The notes: a model not told the origin generated them from the letters alone. A stretch of DNA of 64,000 nt from Ewingella sp. CoE-038-23 (GCF_040419245.1 NZ_JAZHOH010000001.1:3658001-3722000), one strand, 5' to 3'; positions 1 to 15,185 are shown, counted from the first letter of the stretch. Program-made: numbers and translations.

Positions 1-3353
<3,353 letters not shown>

Positions 3354-3425
3354 ATCCAGAGTCCAGAGATGAAGATTGAATGAACGCTTGTCGGAATGAC
3401 AAACTGACTTAAAACGCTAACAGAC

Positions 3426-4019
3426 TTACTGCCCCAGCGCCCGCCTGACGGGTGCGAAGCTGCGCCTGTGGTGCGGCGTGGCACCCAGCTTAGCCAGGCT
3501 TTCGAGATGCACCGGCGTCGGGTAGCCTTTGTGTTTGGCAAAGCCATAATCAGGGAACTGAAGATCCAGCTCAACCATTTCACGGTCGCGCGTCACTTTG
3601 GCTAATATCGACGCGGCGCTGATTTCCGCGACTTTGCTGTCGCCCTTCACCACGGCCTGAGAGGCCATAGGCAATTTGGGGCAGCGATTGCCATCTATCA
3701 GCACCATATCTGGCGTGATGTGTAGCCCGGCCACCGCGCGCTGCATCGCCAGCATGGTGGCGTGCAGAATGTTTAATTCGTCGATTTCGTCTGGCTCAGC
3801 GCGTCCAAGACTCCACGACAGCGCTTTCTCTTTAATTTCAATATAAAGAGCTTCGCGACGTTTTTCAGTGAGTTTTTTAGAGTCCGCCAGCCCGAGAATC
3901 GGCTTGGCCGGATCGAGGATCACGGCGGCAGTGACCACGGCGCCCACTAAAGGCCCGCGCCCTACCTCATCCACCCCGGCGATACACAATGCCTGAGGAT
4001 AAACGAAGATATCACTCAT
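3426..4019 (-). CDS. rnhB: Ribonuclease HII
   Basis: Endonuclease that cleaves the RNA strand of RNA/DNA hybrids and nicks at single ribonucleotides in DNA. The 197-residue protein has the family length and the N-terminal motif [12 protein letters not shown], with catalytic D17 and E18. Further acidic residues are D109 (LIDGN) and D127 (KGDSK), consistent with the two-metal site. Its ATG overlaps the lpxB stop in an ATGA arrangement, so it is translationally coupled to lpxB. dnaE follows 72 bp downstream, the usual enterobacterial order. Nothing unusual was seen. Confidence 0.98.
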   Translation of the reverse strand: MSDIFVYPQALCIAGVDEVGRGPLVGAVVTAAVILDPAKPILGLADSKKLTEKRREALYIEIKEKALSWSLGRAEPDEIDELNILHATMLAMQRAVAGLHITPDMVLIDGNRCPKLPMASQAVVKGDSKVAEISAASILAKVTRDREMVELDLQFPDYGFAKHKGYPTPVHLESLAKLGATPHHRRSFAPVRRALGQ

Positions 4020-5164
4020 CGATTTGCCAACTCCATCACGGCCTGCGCGGCCTGCTCATCGGCATCCCAGCGAATGCTTTCGTGCAGCGCCAGGAAAGTT
4101 TCCTGCAACTGATGGCTCTCTTCTCCACCAGCCAATAAAGGCAAGAGAGCGGCAGAGAGTTTTTCCGGCACACATTCGGTCTGCAGCAGTTCTTTGACGA
4201 TTTCGCGCCCCGCCAGCAGGTTTGGCAATGAAACGTAAGGCGTTTTAACCAGACGCTCAGCCAGCCAGTAGGTGAAAGGCTTCATGCGATAACCGACAAC
4301 CATCGGGCATTTCGCCAACATGCATTCCAGCGCCGCCGTGCCTGAAGCCAGCAATGCCGCGTCGCTGGCGATCATGGCGTCTCGCGCCTGACCGTCGAGC
4401 AGGTGCGCCGGCAAGTCAGGGGCAATCTCCGCCTTGATGCGTTCGAACTGCTCACGGCGCTTGGCATTGACCAAGGGAACCACGATGTGCAAATCAGGGT
4501 ACGTCTGTCGCAGTTGGAGTGCGGTTTTCAGGAAATCGGCACTCAGCATTTCGACTTCCGCATGGCGACTGCCCGGCAGCAAAGCCAGACAATGAACGCC
4601 ATCGGGAATGCCCAAGCGGGCGCGCGCCGCCGGTTTGTCCGGATGCAGCGGCATGGAATCCGCCATGGTGTGGCCGATAAACCGACAAGGAACGTTGAAT
4701 TTATCGTAAAACGCTTTTTCAAAAGGCAGGAAAGCCAGCACCATATCGGTCGCTTTACCTATTTTGAAAACACGCTTTTGACGCCAGGCCCAGACTGAAG
4801 GGCTGACATAGTGAATGGTGCGAATACCGCGCTGCTTGAGACGACCTTCGAGGGTGATGTTGAAGTCAGGCGCATCAATGCCCACAAAGACGTCGGGCTT
4901 TAACTCGCTAAAGCGCTGAGTCAGGTCTTTGCGGATTTTCAACAGGCGTGGCAGACGTTCGAGAACTTCCACCACGCCCATGACAGCCAGCTCTTCCATT
5001 TCGTACCAGGCTTCGCATCCCTCAGCTTGCATCAGTGGGCCAGCAACTCCCACGAAGCGCGCATCAGGATGGTGTTTTCTTAGAGCGCGAATTAAACCAG
5101 CACCAAGAATATCGCCGGATGTTTCACCGGCCACCAGGCCAATAGTCAGAACAGGCTTTTGCAT
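4016..5164 (-). CDS. lpxB: Lipid-A-disaccharide synthase
   Basis: Glycosyltransferase (GT19 family) that joins UDP-2,3-diacylglucosamine and lipid X to form the beta-1,6 lipid A disaccharide at the inner face of the cytoplasmic membrane. The 382-residue length equals that of the E. coli enzyme. The N-terminal glycine-rich segment [15 protein letters not shown] and the nucleotide-sugar region around PGSRHAEV are clear. It follows lpxA after 49 bp and overlaps rnhB by 4 bp, so the cluster lpxD-fabZ-lpxA-lpxB is intact. Confidence 0.98.
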   Translation of the reverse strand: MQKPVLTIGLVAGETSGDILGAGLIRALRKHHPDARFVGVAGPLMQAEGCEAWYEMEELAVMGVVEVLERLPRLLKIRKDLTQRFSELKPDVFVGIDAPDFNITLEGRLKQRGIRTIHYVSPSVWAWRQKRVFKIGKATDMVLAFLPFEKAFYDKFNVPCRFIGHTMADSMPLHPDKPAARARLGIPDGVHCLALLPGSRHAEVEMLSADFLKTALQLRQTYPDLHIVVPLVNAKRREQFERIKAEIAPDLPAHLLDGQARDAMIASDAALLASGTAALECMLAKCPMVVGYRMKPFTYWLAERLVKTPYVSLPNLLAGREIVKELLQTECVPEKLSAALLPLLAGGEESHQLQETFLALHESIRWDADEQAAQAVMELANR

Positions 5165-5213
5165 TTTTTACCGCTTATTTGCCAAATTACAGGTTTACCA
5201 GAGAGTTAGCCCC

Positions 5214-6002
5214 TCAGCGAATGATGCCGCGCGTGGAGCGCGCGAAGAAATCGCTGAACGGTTTAACCGCCGGGAACTCTGCTGCAATTTCGGCGATTTC
5301 AGGTTGCGCTTCTTCCAGCGTTTTTCCGCTGCGATACAATAACTTGTAGGCATTACGGATAGCGTGCAATGAAGATTTGTCAAAACCACGACGCTTCAAG
5401 CCTTCGATATTAATACCAAATGGCGTGGCGTGGTTTCCCTGAGCAATCACGAAAGGTGGAACGTCCTGAGCAACGCCAGAGCAGCCGCCAACCATCACGT
5501 GAGCACCAATAACGCAGAACTGATGAATGGCAGTCATACCGCCAATGATGGCGTGGTCGTCAATCTCAACGTGACCACCAAGGGTCGCGTTATTTGCCAG
5601 AATAACGCGATTGCCGATAACACAATCGTGGGCAATATGCGCGTTAACCATCAACAGGTTATCGCTACCCACTTTTGTTAATCCACCGCCCTGAACGGTA
5701 CCACGGTGAATGGTCACGCTCTCACGAATACTGTTGCGATCGCCAACTTCAACGCGTGTCGGTTCTCCCGCATATTTCAAATCTTGGTTAATTTCACCAA
5801 TAGTAACGAACTGAAAAATGCGGTTGTCGCGACCAATTTTGGTCACGCCATTAAGAACAACGTGTGATTTAAGCTCAGTACCTTCGCCAATCTCAACGTC
5901 AGATCCGACATAACAAAAAGGACCGATTCGAACACCAGCACCAATAATGGCACCGTCTTCGACAACAGAGCTTGGGTGAATAAAGGCGGTTTTATCAATC
6001 AT
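5214..6002 (-). CDS. lpxA: UDP-N-acetylglucosamine acyltransferase
   Basis: First step of lipid A synthesis: transfer of an R-3-hydroxyacyl chain from acyl carrier protein to the 3-OH of UDP-GlcNAc. The 262-residue protein is built of left-handed beta-helix hexapeptide repeats over residues 5-185, followed by an alpha-helical tail. The catalytic base H125 lies in the motif AHIAHDC. G173 is present; in E. coli LpxA a glycine there fixes selectivity for 14-carbon hydroxyacyl chains, so the same chain length is inferred. It starts 3 bp after the fabZ stop. Confidence 0.98.
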   Translation of the reverse strand: MIDKTAFIHPSSVVEDGAIIGAGVRIGPFCYVGSDVEIGEGTELKSHVVLNGVTKIGRDNRIFQFVTIGEINQDLKYAGEPTRVEVGDRNSIRESVTIHRGTVQGGGLTKVGSDNLLMVNAHIAHDCVIGNRVILANNATLGGHVEIDDHAIIGGMTAIHQFCVIGAHVMVGGCSGVAQDVPPFVIAQGNHATPFGINIEGLKRRGFDKSSLHAIRNAYKLLYRSGKTLEEAQPEIAEIAAEFPAVKPFSDFFARSTRGIIR

Positions 6003-6005
6003 TAA

Positions 6006-6461
6006 TTAAGACTCCCGGCGACGGGCGCACATCATTGATGCCTCGCAAGCAATCTCGCCATCTACCTTTGCGACACCTTTAAAACGAGCAACGCCACGAC
6101 GCTCTTTAATGAATTCAACTTCCAGAATCATCTGGTCGCCTGGCAACACAGGACGTTTGAATCGTGCGTCATCAATAGCAGCAAAATAATACAGCTCGCC
6201 TGGCTCTAATTTACCTACGCTTTTGAAGGCAAGAATGCCGGTGGCCTGCGCCATCGCTTCAAGAATCAATACGCCTGGGAAGATAGGCTTACCTGGGAAG
6301 TGGCCCTGGAAGAACGGTTCGTTGAAAGAAACGTTTTTCACTGCACGTAAAAACTTCCCTTTTTCAAAATCCAGCACGCGATCAACCAGCAAAAACGGGT
6401 AACGGTGCGGCAGCAGATCCAATATCTCTTCAATACGCAGAGTATGAGTGTCAGTTGTCAA
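6006..6461 (-). CDS. fabZ: 3-hydroxyacyl-[acyl-carrier-protein] dehydratase
   Basis: Dehydrates 3-hydroxyacyl-ACP in fatty acid elongation and competes with LpxA and LpxD for hydroxyacyl-ACP. The start chosen is a TTG at 6461, preceded at good spacing by GGAAGAG. It gives 151 residues, the E. coli length, beginning (M)[12 protein letters not shown]; the E. coli gene also uses TTG. An in-frame upstream ATG at 6584 would add 41 residues unlike the family and is rejected. The hot-dog fold catalytic pair H54 (QGHFPG) and E68 (LILEAM) is present. Confidence 0.96.
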   Translation of the reverse strand: MTTDTHTLRIEEILDLLPHRYPFLLVDRVLDFEKGKFLRAVKNVSFNEPFFQGHFPGKPIFPGVLILEAMAQATGILAFKSVGKLEPGELYYFAAIDDARFKRPVLPGDQMILEVEFIKERRGVARFKGVAKVDGEIACEASMMCARRRES

Positions 6462-6610
6462 AATACTCTTCCTGTCTAAAAAACTGATGGCATCAATAAC
6501 ACGGCCTGCTTGATCCCCAAAGAAGATCATTAGGCAGGCCGCAAATAGAAACGAGTGCCGCCGGAAGGTGGCATCCACTGCCAATTTCCAGCAACACAGT
6601 AGTCGGTAAT

Positions 6611-7633
6611 TTAGTCTTCTTCGATTTTACGCTCGACAGCTTTTAAGCGCTTATTCATCTCATCGATATTCATTACCAACGCAGCGGTTTTACGCCACAC
6701 TTTATTGGGCTGTAACGGAATACCGGAGGAGTATACCCCAGGTTCGGTGATTGGTCGCATCACCATTCCCATTCCAGTCACTACAGCCTTATCACAAATT
6801 TCCATATGGCCGTTGATAACACTGGCGCCGCCGATTTGGCAGTAACGGCCAATTTTCAGACTACCGGCCATAATCACTCCACCTGCAACCGCCGTATTGT
6901 CTCCAATCACGACGTTGTGCGCAATCTGACATTGGTTATCAATGATAACGCCATTGCCGATGATGGTGTCGTCCAGGGCTCCGCGGTCAATCGTGGTGCA
7001 AGCACCGATCTCTACGCGATCGCCAATCAGCACGGTACCCAGCTGAGGAATTTTGACCCAGTTACCACGGTCGTTAGCATAGCCGAAGCCGTCAGCACCA
7101 ATCACGGTACCAGACTGAATCAAGCACGATTCGCCAATTTCCACACGATGGTAAATAGAGACATTGGCCCAAATTTTGGTGCCAGCGCCTAATTTTGCAT
7201 TCTTACCAATGAAACAGCCAGCCCCAATGACAACATTGTCACCAAGCACAACACCTGACTCGATCACCGCATTGGCGCCAACGGAAACGTTGTTGCCCAA
7301 GATGGCGGTGTCGGAGATTACCGCACTGGCGGCAATATCTTTGGCCGGCGCTGGCGTGGTATCTAACAATTGCGCCATACGGGCATAAGTCAGGTATGGG
7401 TTTTTAACCACTAATGCCGCAGTGCGGCAAAACGGCAGATCCGCTTCCGTCAACACTACAGCCCCTGCGGCGCAGGTAGCTAACTGTTCACGGTAACGGC
7501 TGTTTGATAAAAACGTGATTTGCTCAGAGTGCGCGGAATGCATTGAAGCAATGCCGGTGATGACGATATCGCCATCACCGTGCAATTGTGCATCCAACTG
7601 CTGTGCGAGATCAGCCAGTCGAATTGAAGACAT
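6611..7633 (-). CDS. lpxD: UDP-3-O-(3-hydroxymyristoyl)glucosamine N-acyltransferase
   Basis: Third step of lipid A synthesis: adds the N-linked hydroxyacyl chain to UDP-3-O-acyl-glucosamine. The 340-residue protein has an N-terminal uridine-binding domain (about 1-100), hexapeptide repeats forming a left-handed beta helix (about 105-310) and a short C-terminal helix. The catalytic histidine H239 lies in CQIAHNVV, at the same position as in E. coli. It follows skp by 2 bp and precedes fabZ, with about 150 bp between them. Confidence 0.98.
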   Translation of the reverse strand: MSSIRLADLAQQLDAQLHGDGDIVITGIASMHSAHSEQITFLSNSRYREQLATCAAGAVVLTEADLPFCRTAALVVKNPYLTYARMAQLLDTTPAPAKDIAASAVISDTAILGNNVSVGANAVIESGVVLGDNVVIGAGCFIGKNAKLGAGTKIWANVSIYHRVEIGESCLIQSGTVIGADGFGYANDRGNWVKIPQLGTVLIGDRVEIGACTTIDRGALDDTIIGNGVIIDNQCQIAHNVVIGDNTAVAGGVIMAGSLKIGRYCQIGGASVINGHMEICDKAVVTGMGMVMRPITEPGVYSSGIPLQPNKVWRKTAALVMNIDEMNKRLKAVERKIEED

Positions 7634-7635
7634 GT

Positions 7636-8133
7636 TTATTTAACCTGTTTCAGCACATCAGCAGTAATGTCTTTTTCATTGCTTGCGTAAGCAACAGCGT
7701 TAGCATCAACAACGATGTCATAACCTTGTTTGCTAGCAACAGACTTCACTGCATCCTGGATACGGCTCAGGATTTTGTTACGTTCTTCAGCCTGGCGGCG
7801 ACGGTTATCTTGTTCAAAAGCCTGAGCTTTTGTAGAGAAATCTTCGCGCTGAGCCATAACGTCTTTTTCAAGCTTGCTGCGATCGCTGGCTTTCATGGTA
7901 GAGCCGTCACGCTGTAGTCTCTGCATTTTAGTCTGCAGATCACGTTCTTGAGCTTGCAACTGAGTTGCACGGCCTTTGAACTCGTTTTCCAACTGTTTTG
8001 CAACAGCATCACGTGCTGGCATTTGTTGGAAGATGCTCTGAACGTTAACAACAGCAATTTTGTCAGCAGCTTGGACGCTTACTGAAGAAGCCATAACTAA
8101 ACCGAGGCCGGCGGCATATAACCACTTTTTCAC
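7636..8133 (-). CDS. skp: Periplasmic chaperone Skp (OmpH/HlpA)
   Basis: Trimeric periplasmic chaperone that shields unfolded outer-membrane proteins on their way to the BAM complex. The 165-residue precursor has a signal peptide ([17 protein letters not shown], predicted cleavage after VQA near residue 22). A long charged helical region (about 55-130) rich in Q, E, K and R fits the coiled-coil arms. It sits between bamA and lpxD as in E. coli. A GC-rich hairpin lies in the 150-bp gap after bamA. Confidence 0.97.
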   Translation of the reverse strand: MKKWLYAAGLGLVMASSVSVQAADKIAVVNVQSIFQQMPARDAVAKQLENEFKGRATQLQAQERDLQTKMQRLQRDGSTMKASDRSKLEKDVMAQREDFSTKAQAFEQDNRRRQAEERNKILSRIQDAVKSVASKQGYDIVVDANAVAYASNEKDITADVLKQVK

Positions 8134-8209
8134 TATAAACTCCTTCCATCACCCGTTGTGCCATATGGCACGATAATTACACAATAAGAATGAGTTTATA
8201 AAACAACTT

Positions 8210-8228
8210 CACGGGCGTTTTGCCCGTG
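8210..8228 (-). other. GC-rich hairpin in the bamA-skp gap
   Basis: CACGGGC and GCCCGTG form a 7-bp stem around a 5-nt loop, about 75 bp upstream of the skp start. On the minus strand the hairpin is not followed by a clean U tract, so it is more likely a weak attenuator or an mRNA processing or stability element than a full terminator. Confidence 0.45.
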
Positions 8229-8283
8229 AGCTGATAAAAACTCAAACATTGTAGCCCTCATAGCATTGAGAGCCACGAATGTG

Positions 8284-10710
8284 TTACCACGTTTTACCGA
8301 TGTTAAATTGGAACTGTTCCGCTTTATCACCATCGTAATCTTTGATAGGTCGTGCGTAAGAGAACACCAATGGCCCTAATGGAGACTGCCATTGCAACGC
8401 CAGACCTGTAGAAACACGGAAGTTGTTCGGATCACTGTAATCAGGAACGCCTGCAGCTTCAGTTTGCGCAGTGTTCTTCCAATTGGTATCCCAAACAGTA
8501 CCGCCATCAACAAACACAGAAGTACGCACTGAGTTTGAATATTTCTCACTGATAAACGGTGTAGGCACGACCAACTCAGCACTTAACACGGCCATGGCGT
8601 TACCGCCGACAGCATCGTCAGAGTTGTTTACAGCACAGTTGCTGTAAGAGGTGCTACCCGCAGCACAGTTATAGTATGCCGCTTTAGGACCGATAGTATT
8701 CGAACGGAAACCACGGACGCTGCTTGAGCCACCCGCGTAGAAGTTATCGTAGAACGGTACTTCTTTCCCGCCGATACCATCTGCATAACCCGCGCGAGCA
8801 CGACCCAGTAATACCCACTGACGGTTTTCGCTCAGAGGGAAGTACGTTGTTGAGTCGAACGTAATCTTGTAGTACTCGTTATCCGAGCCAGGCACTGTCA
8901 CTTTGCCGTTCAGGCTAGCTTTGGTACCTGAAGTCGGGAAGTACCCACGGTCAAGGTCGTTATAACCCCAACCCAGGTTCGCAAAGAAGTCGTTCGCGCT
9001 GAAGTCTGCATCAGACGTGGTATCTGTACCCACGGTGACTGGCGGGTTGATACCCACAGAGTTCAGATAGCGGAACATACTTACCTGCGGTTCCATATTG
9101 GACAGGTCGTTATGTACGTAATCCAGGCCCAAGCGCAATGAGTTATTTTCATTGATTGGGAAGCCGAGCGTACTGCCTATGCCATAACTCTTGTTGGTAT
9201 AGTCAGACAGGTCGGCGTTATCAGCTTTAAAGTCGTTATAGAAGATACGACCGCCCAAGCTCACACCGTCTACGGTGAAGTAAGGGTCGGTAACAGTGAA
9301 TTCTGTATACGTCTGATAATCGTTTTTAGTTCCGCTGATCCCAACAGAATAACCAGAACCTAACCAGTTATCTTGTTGAACACCGACCTGGAAGCTCACG
9401 CCACTCTCGGTGCCGTAACCTACGCCAAAGTTAAAGGTACCGGTGTTACGCTCTTTAACTTTATAGACCACGTCGACCTGATCTGGGGTACCCGGTACGC
9501 GCTGAGTATCAACATCAACGGTATCGAAATAGCCTAGACGGTTAAGACGCTCTTTGCCTTTATCAACCAGATCATTACCAAGCCACGCACCTTCCATCTG
9601 ACGCATTTCACGGCGCAAGACGCTGTCTTTACTGGTGTCGTTGCCTTCGAAGCGAATGTGACGCACATAGAAACGGTTACCCGCGTCTACGCTAACGTGC
9701 AGCTTAACGGTTTTGTCGGCATCATTGATTTCAGGCTGAGTCTGTACGCGCGGATAAGCGTAACCATAACGGCCCAACATCTGCTTGATGTCGTTTTCCA
9801 TTTTGGTGACTTTCGCGCCGTTATACAGCTCGCCTTTGTCGATCTTGGTCAGGCTTTCAACTTCGGCAGAGTGGCCGGCCATATTGCCGTTAACTTCAAC
9901 GCCTGAAAGCTTGTACTGATCGCCTTCAGTGATGTTAAGGGTAATATAAATGCCTTTTTTATCTGGCGTCAGGCTGACCTGAGTTGAATCGATGTTGAAA
10001 CGGGCGTAACCGCGATCCAGATAGAAGCTGCGCAGGGTTTCGAGGTCACCCGCCAATTTTTGTTTCTGGTATTTGCGATCGCCCACCACGTTCCACCATG
10101 GCACCTCGTCACGCAGCTGGAAGCGAGCAATAAGCTCATCCGTACTGAACGCGTGGTTACCCACGATGTTGATCTGCTGAATTTTTGCAGAAACACCTTC
10201 GGTGAAGACCAATTTCAAATCAACGCGGTTACGCGGCAAAGGCGTAACAACAGCCTTCACGGACGCGCTGTATTTACCGACGCTGTAGTAGAAATCTTCG
10301 AGACCTTTCTCGATGCTGGTTAATGTTGTTCGATCAAGCGCTTCGCCAACCCGGACACCAGAGGCCTCCAGGTTTTCTTTCAGCATGTCGTCTTTCACAG
10401 ATTTATTACCTGAGAAAGTGATGCTGGCGATTGTAGGACGCTCTTTGACCTGAACAATCAAGGTATCACCATCACGCAGAACGCGAACGTCCTCAAAGTT
10501 GCCAGTGGCAAACAATGCGCGAATAGTATTACTGATGTCGTCGTCGGTGATGGTATCACCAACGCGAACCGGCATATTGAGTAACGCCGCACCGACGGCA
10601 ACTCGCTGCAGGCCTTCGAAATGAATGTCTTTCACCACGAAACCATCTGCACCGTATACGGTGGCGCTGCCAAACAGCAGCGACGCTATGAGCAACTTTT
10701 TGATCGCCAT
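8284..10710 (-). CDS. bamA: Outer membrane protein assembly factor BamA
   Basis: Core of the BAM machine that folds and inserts beta-barrel proteins into the outer membrane. The 808-residue precursor (E. coli 810) has a 20-residue signal peptide ending TVYGA. Five POTRA domains cover about residues 22-420 and a 16-strand barrel runs to the C-terminal FNIGKTW. The barrel contains the loop-6 motif [11 protein letters not shown], diagnostic for the Omp85 family. Extracellular loop segments near residues 520-560 and 675-695 differ most from memory of E. coli, as is usual for this protein. It lies 36 bp after rseP. Confidence 0.98.
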   Translation of the reverse strand: MAIKKLLIASLLFGSATVYGADGFVVKDIHFEGLQRVAVGAALLNMPVRVGDTITDDDISNTIRALFATGNFEDVRVLRDGDTLIVQVKERPTIASITFSGNKSVKDDMLKENLEASGVRVGEALDRTTLTSIEKGLEDFYYSVGKYSASVKAVVTPLPRNRVDLKLVFTEGVSAKIQQINIVGNHAFSTDELIARFQLRDEVPWWNVVGDRKYQKQKLAGDLETLRSFYLDRGYARFNIDSTQVSLTPDKKGIYITLNITEGDQYKLSGVEVNGNMAGHSAEVESLTKIDKGELYNGAKVTKMENDIKQMLGRYGYAYPRVQTQPEINDADKTVKLHVSVDAGNRFYVRHIRFEGNDTSKDSVLRREMRQMEGAWLGNDLVDKGKERLNRLGYFDTVDVDTQRVPGTPDQVDVVYKVKERNTGTFNFGVGYGTESGVSFQVGVQQDNWLGSGYSVGISGTKNDYQTYTEFTVTDPYFTVDGVSLGGRIFYNDFKADNADLSDYTNKSYGIGSTLGFPINENNSLRLGLDYVHNDLSNMEPQVSMFRYLNSVGINPPVTVGTDTTSDADFSANDFFANLGWGYNDLDRGYFPTSGTKASLNGKVTVPGSDNEYYKITFDSTTYFPLSENRQWVLLGRARAGYADGIGGKEVPFYDNFYAGGSSSVRGFRSNTIGPKAAYYNCAAGSTSYSNCAVNNSDDAVGGNAMAVLSAELVVPTPFISEKYSNSVRTSVFVDGGTVWDTNWKNTAQTEAAGVPDYSDPNNFRVSTGLALQWQSPLGPLVFSYARPIKDYDGDKAEQFQFNIGKTW

Positions 10711-10746
10711 CGTTGTTATGCGTTCTTCCTAACCTAATCCCCAGCC

Positions 10747-12102
10747 TTAAAGACGGGAGAAATCATTGAAAAGTGCAAGCCCCATTACCATCACCAGCAC
10801 TATCGCGCCGATACGGTAACTGAAGTTTTGAACTCGCTCGGAAACTGGCCCACCCTTTAGCTTCTCGATAGCTAAAAACACCAGGTGTCCACCATCTAAC
10901 ACTGGCAACGGAAAAAGGTTCACGATACCGAGATTGACACTGATAAGTGCCAAAAACATCAGGTAGTACACTAAACCATATTCCGCCGACATTCCTGCTC
11001 CCTGTGCGATTGAAATTGGACCACTCAGGTTATTCAGCTTAACGTCGCCAGTTATTAACTTACCCAGCATGTTTACCGTGAGCTTCATCAGCTGCCAGGT
11101 TTTATCCCCGGCCTCATAGAATGCAACAAACGGCCCATACTGACGGATAGTTTTGTACTCATCAGGCAGTGGTATAACTTTGGGCACCACTCCGGCAAAT
11201 CCTTGTTCCTTCCCTTTGCCTACCGACTTGGAGTCCGGTGTCAGTGTGAGATCAACCGATGAACCTGCGCGCTCAACTTCTAACGCGATAGGTTTGCCCG
11301 GGTTATCACGAACCTGCATGGCAAAAGTACGCCAATTCGCCAAAACTTGACCATCGACTTTAACGATCCTGTCACCAGCTTGCAAACCGGCTTTCTGAGC
11401 TGCCGAATCGGTTTGCACTTCTGCGAGCACAGATTCTATCTGTGGGCCGCGAGGAATAATACCCAGCGCGACAACGGGATCTTGCTTTTCGGGGTCAAAC
11501 CGCCATTGTGTTAAATCTAACTTTTTCTCAACAACTTCAGAACCACCGAATTGTGAGACACCTAAAGTTGTCTGATTGTTTCCGATCTCACCGATTAAAG
11601 ACAAACGAACTGAATCCCAATCAGGCGTTTCGATGCCATCGATTGACTTAAGTTCCATGCCGGGAGAAATATTCGATTGCGCTGCGATGGATTGTGGGGT
11701 GACTTCACCAACAACCGGACGCACGGCTGGGACGCCGATAATGAACACCAGCCAATAGGCAAAAACGGCGAAAATGAAGTTAGCGATTGGCCCAGCGCTG
11801 ATGATAGCGGCGCGCTGCCAAACGGTTTTACTATTGAAAGACTGGTGGCGCATTTCGTCAGGAACGGTTTCGTTACGCTCGTCGAGCATCTTAACGTAAC
11901 CGCCAAGGGGAATGACGGCGAGAACGTACTCGGTCCCGTGTTTATCCGTGCGGCGCCACAGAGTGCGCCCAAAACCCACGGAGAAACGCTGAACATAAAC
12001 GCCACAACGACGAGCAACCCAGAAATGGCCAAATTCGTGCACGGTGATTAGCACCCCCAGTGCAACGATAAAGGCGGCCAAACTCCAGAGTATGTTCATC
12101 AT
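10747..12102 (-). CDS. rseP: Site-2 protease RseP (sigma-E regulated)
   Basis: Intramembrane zinc metalloprotease that makes the second cut in anti-sigma factor RseA and so releases sigma-E. The 451-residue protein has the zinc motif HEFGH at residues 22-26, two periplasmic PDZ domains between about 115 and 310, and the second catalytic motif LDGGH near residue 402. Four membrane segments are expected. The first of two adjacent ATG codons aligns with the E. coli start. Its position between cdsA and bamA links envelope stress sensing to outer-membrane assembly genes. Confidence 0.97.
   Translation of the reverse strand: MMNILWSLAAFIVALGVLITVHEFGHFWVARRCGVYVQRFSVGFGRTLWRRTDKHGTEYVLAVIPLGGYVKMLDERNETVPDEMRHQSFNSKTVWQRAAIISAGPIANFIFAVFAYWLVFIIGVPAVRPVVGEVTPQSIAAQSNISPGMELKSIDGIETPDWDSVRLSLIGEIGNNQTTLGVSQFGGSEVVEKKLDLTQWRFDPEKQDPVVALGIIPRGPQIESVLAEVQTDSAAQKAGLQAGDRIVKVDGQVLANWRTFAMQVRDNPGKPIALEVERAGSSVDLTLTPDSKSVGKGKEQGFAGVVPKVIPLPDEYKTIRQYGPFVAFYEAGDKTWQLMKLTVNMLGKLITGDVKLNNLSGPISIAQGAGMSAEYGLVYYLMFLALISVNLGIVNLFPLPVLDGGHLVFLAIEKLKGGPVSERVQNFSYRIGAIVLVMVMGLALFNDFSRL
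11628..11656 (-). promoter_or_regulatory. Candidate sigma-E promoter inside rseP
   Basis: On the minus strand, GGAACTT (11656-11650) is followed after 16 bp by TCGAAA (11633-11628). This resembles the sigma-E consensus GGAACTT-N16-TCNAA and points toward bamA. The macro-operon is known in E. coli to carry internal sigma-E promoters, but I cannot confirm that this is one. It overlaps coding sequence, so chance is a real alternative. Confidence 0.35.
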
Positions 12103-12143
12103 ATTCCTAACGATCCCTTAGAAGACATCCCGTCTCGGACGGA

Positions 12144-12992
12144 TTAATAAACCAGCAGCATTAAGCATGCAAACACCGGCACAGCCGCAGTCAGGCTATC
12201 GATACGATCCAGTATCCCACCATGACCCGGTATCAAGTTACCACTGTCTTTTATACCCGCTTCACGTTTAAACATGCTTTCAGTTAAATCCCCCAGCACC
12301 GAAGCCAGAGCAGCAATGACTGAACACACCAACAGCGTAGCAGGAACAACATTTAATGGCGCATAACGCCCGAACAACCAGGAAATCAGGGCCGAAGTGA
12401 CCAGACCTCCGATGACGCCTTCCCATGTCTTACCAGGGGAAACTTTCGGCGCCAATTTGTGCTTGCCGAACAGCTTACCAAACAGGTAAGCCCCAGAGTC
12501 TGCGCCCCAGACCAGCAGCATGACATATAGCAGCCACCATGCTCCAGTGTGGTGATTTTCAGCGTAACCGTACTGGCGCAGCGCCACCATACCCCAAAAG
12601 AAAGGAACAATGGTCAATAAACCGAAGGCTAAACGTAATATGCGCGATCCGCGCCAAAATGAGGCAGATTTAGGGTAGAAAATAACCAGAACAAAGGCCG
12701 CAATCCACCATATAAGGGAAGCCCATAATGAGCCACTCACTTGAGGGAGGTTAATTGGCTGACGATAAGCCGGCATGCTCAGCATCATTGCAATAAGGAC
12801 AAAGCCACAGAGCACGGCCAGCCAAATGCGCTGACTGCGAGTCTTAAATCCTGAAAGTTGCCCCCACTCCCACGCGGCCAACATACAGATGACTAACGCA
12901 ACAATGGCAAAACCAAGAGGCGGCAGCATAAACAGTGCAGCGATAACAATGGGGATCAAAATCAACGCTGTGGCGATGCGATACTTCAGCAA
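12144..12992 (-). CDS. cdsA: Phosphatidate cytidylyltransferase
   Basis: Makes CDP-diacylglycerol from CTP and phosphatidic acid, the branch point of phospholipid synthesis. The 282-residue protein is strongly hydrophobic with about eight membrane segments. It carries the family signature near the C-terminus (KDSGNLIPGHGG then LDRIDS). The start is a TTG at 12992 preceded by AGGGAG at good spacing, and this ribosome site overlaps the uppS stop. The N-terminus MLKYRIATALILIP aligns with E. coli CdsA from its first residue. Confidence 0.96.
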   Translation of the reverse strand: MLKYRIATALILIPIVIAALFMLPPLGFAIVALVICMLAAWEWGQLSGFKTRSQRIWLAVLCGFVLIAMMLSMPAYRQPINLPQVSGSLWASLIWWIAAFVLVIFYPKSASFWRGSRILRLAFGLLTIVPFFWGMVALRQYGYAENHHTGAWWLLYVMLLVWGADSGAYLFGKLFGKHKLAPKVSPGKTWEGVIGGLVTSALISWLFGRYAPLNVVPATLLVCSVIAALASVLGDLTESMFKREAGIKDSGNLIPGHGGILDRIDSLTAAVPVFACLMLLVY

Positions 12993-13001
12993 AAGTTCTC
13001 C

Positions 13002-13760
13002 CTAGGACGCATTGGCGCCAATAGGTGTAGTGCCCCCGAAGCGACGCTCGCGTTGTGCAAAAGCATTCAGCGCGCCTTCAAAGGTGTTTTCATCAAAATC
13101 AGGCCAGAGGACATCGGTAAAGTAAAGTTCTGCATAGGCGATTTGCCACAGCAGAAAGTTACTAATACGGTGTTCCCCACCGGTTCTGATCACCAAATCG
13201 ACGGGTGCCAACTCGCTCATACAGATAGTGCTATTTAATGCTTCTTCTGTAATTTGCTCAACCTGCAAAGAACCAGCTTCAACTTGACTCGCCAGTTTTT
13301 TTACGCCCTGGATAATATCCCACCGACCGCCGTAATTAGCAGCGATGTTAAGCGTAAGGCCGTCGTTATTTTCTGTAAGTGTTTCTGAACGACGGATCCT
13401 TTCTTGCAGACGCGCACTAAAGCGGCTGACATCACCGATGATTTTTAGCCTGACGTTATGTTTGTGCAGACTTTTAACTTCGCTGTCCAGTGCACGGACG
13501 AACAGCTCCATCAATGCTGAAACTTCCTGAGCAGGTCGGTTCCAGTTCTCACTACTAAAGGCATAAAGCGTCAACGCATTAAGCTGATGGTTGGCCGCAA
13601 AACTGACTGCTTTACGGACGGATTTCACACCGGCTTTATGGCCAAAAACGCGCATTTTCCCCTGAAGTTTCGCCCAGCGACCATTGCCATCCATAATAAT
13701 GGCAACATGGCGTGGCATTGCGCAAGGCGCGTCAGATATCTGTTGCTTTTCGAGGGACAT
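13002..13760 (-). CDS. uppS: Undecaprenyl diphosphate synthase (cis-prenyltransferase)
   Basis: Condenses isopentenyl diphosphate units onto farnesyl diphosphate to give the C55 lipid carrier for peptidoglycan and O-antigen. The 252-residue protein has the cis-prenyltransferase signature MDGNGRWAK with catalytic D24. [15 protein letters not shown] and the substrate-binding RERRFGG lie near the C-terminus. It is the first gene of the macro-operon; the next upstream gene, ispC, ends behind its own terminator. Confidence 0.98.
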   Translation of the reverse strand: MSLEKQQISDAPCAMPRHVAIIMDGNGRWAKLQGKMRVFGHKAGVKSVRKAVSFAANHQLNALTLYAFSSENWNRPAQEVSALMELFVRALDSEVKSLHKHNVRLKIIGDVSRFSARLQERIRRSETLTENNDGLTLNIAANYGGRWDIIQGVKKLASQVEAGSLQVEQITEEALNSTICMSELAPVDLVIRTGGEHRISNFLLWQIAYAELYFTDVLWPDFDENTFEGALNAFAQRERRFGGTTPIGANAS

Positions 13761-13824
13761 AACGCGTACTCATTTCCTTATTAGGGCAGAACTATGTTAA
13801 CTGACCGCCAGCGTATTTCTGTGC

Positions 13825-13858
13825 GCAAAAAAGCCGTGTTCCTGTTCAGGCACGGCTT
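13825..13858 (-). terminator. Rho-independent terminator of ispC
   Basis: On the minus strand an 8-bp stem (AAGCCGTG with CACGGCTT, 12-nt loop) runs into six Ts. It lies about 130 bp after the ispC stop and upstream of uppS. The envelope macro-operon therefore probably starts at a promoter between this terminator and 13760. Confidence 0.85.
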
Positions 13859-13988
13859 GCCCTGACTGTTTACCGTTTTTATAGAGTAATCGCATTCAGG
13901 TATCGGCACTGAAGGCGCAGTCAGGTGGCGCAGACTATATCATTTCAATGTGATGCGAACAAATTACCGCAATCCGCTATCCGCAACA

Positions 13989-15185
13989 TCATAACGCAAA
14001 AGTCTGTAATTTCTGGTGAGCTGACGCACGCGCCGCACGGTCAATTTCCAATACTTCATCAACAGATTGCGGTTCGTTCGCGACAGATTGCTCCATAACT
14101 TCGCGATTTATGTTGGCAATGTCGGTAAAGCGAATGTGCCCCGCCAAGAATGCGGCGACCGAAACTTCATTAGCAGCGTTCAATGCCGTGGTGGCTGCTT
14201 GCCCCGTCCGGCTGGCTTCGATGGCCAATTGTAAACACGGATAGCGGTCAAAATCAGGCTCGCAGAAGGTCAACGCACCGATTCGGCAGAAATCTAACGC
14301 TTCAACGCCGGAATCGACACGATGCGGATAAGCCATCGCGTGGGAGATTGGCGTGCGCATGTCCGGCGAGCCGAGCTGCGCCAAGACGCTGCCATCGTGG
14401 TAGCGAACCATAGAGTGAATCACCGATTGCGGATGGATAATGACTTCCATCTGCTCGGCAGAGGCATTGAACAGCCAGCGGGCTTCGATATATTCGAGGC
14501 CTTTGTTCATCATGGTGGCGGAGTCGACAGAAATTTTGCGCCCCATAGACCAGTTCGGGTGCGCACAGGCCTGGTCTGGGGTGACGTGGGCAAAGTCTGC
14601 CAAAGGTAACTCGCGGAATGGGCCACCAGAGCCGGTAAGGATAATGCGCGATACGCCATTTTCTTCCAAAGAGGCATAGCCAAGCTGCTGCTGAATGCGC
14701 TCAGGCAGGCTCTGGAAAATTGCATTGTGTTCACTATCGATTGGCAGAAGCTGGCTGCGGCTTTGGCGAACGGCATCCATGAAGATGCGTCCGCAGGTGA
14801 TCAGCGACTCTTTATTCGCCAGTAATACCTGCTTGCGCGCTTTTACCGCCGCAAGCGTGGGTAACAGCCCGGCGGCGCCAACGATGGAGGACATCACCTG
14901 ATCAACTTCATCCAGCGCCGACAACTCACAGGACGCCTTTTCGCCAGAGAGTACCTCTGTTTTTATCCCCTGCTCAGCAAGTATGGTTCGCAATGCTTTG
15001 GCAGAAGTTTCATCGGCCATAGAGGCAAAACGAGGTTGGAATTCAATACATTGCTGCGCCATGACGTCCACGTTTTTACCGGCAACCAGTGCAGTTACCT
15101 TGAAATCTTGTGGGTTAGCGCGAACGACCGCGAGGGTGCTGCTGCCGACAGAGCCTGTCGAACCAAGGATGGTAAGTTGTTTCAT
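13989..15185 (-). CDS. ispC: 1-deoxy-D-xylulose 5-phosphate reductoisomerase
   Basis: Second, committed step of the MEP isoprenoid pathway, converting DXP to MEP with NADPH. It supplies the precursors used by the neighbouring uppS. The ATG at 15185 gives 398 residues, identical in length to E. coli, beginning [16 protein letters not shown], the Rossmann-type NADPH motif. A longer frame from 15296 would add 37 unrelated residues and is rejected. Substrate-loop and metal-site motifs [11 protein letters not shown] and [19 protein letters not shown] are present. Confidence 0.97.
   Translation of the reverse strand: MKQLTILGSTGSVGSSTLAVVRANPQDFKVTALVAGKNVDVMAQQCIEFQPRFASMADETSAKALRTILAEQGIKTEVLSGEKASCELSALDEVDQVMSSIVGAAGLLPTLAAVKARKQVLLANKESLITCGRIFMDAVRQSRSQLLPIDSEHNAIFQSLPERIQQQLGYASLEENGVSRIILTGSGGPFRELPLADFAHVTPDQACAHPNWSMGRKISVDSATMMNKGLEYIEARWLFNASAEQMEVIIHPQSVIHSMVRYHDGSVLAQLGSPDMRTPISHAMAYPHRVDSGVEALDFCRIGALTFCEPDFDRYPCLQLAIEASRTGQAATTALNAANEVSVAAFLAGHIRFTDIANINREVMEQSVANEPQSVDEVLEIDRAARASAHQKLQTFAL

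Noticed and set aside
6462..6584. N-terminal extension of FabZ from an upstream ATG
   Set aside because: The added 41 residues do not match the family. The TTG at 6461 has a strong ribosome site and gives the exact E. coli length.
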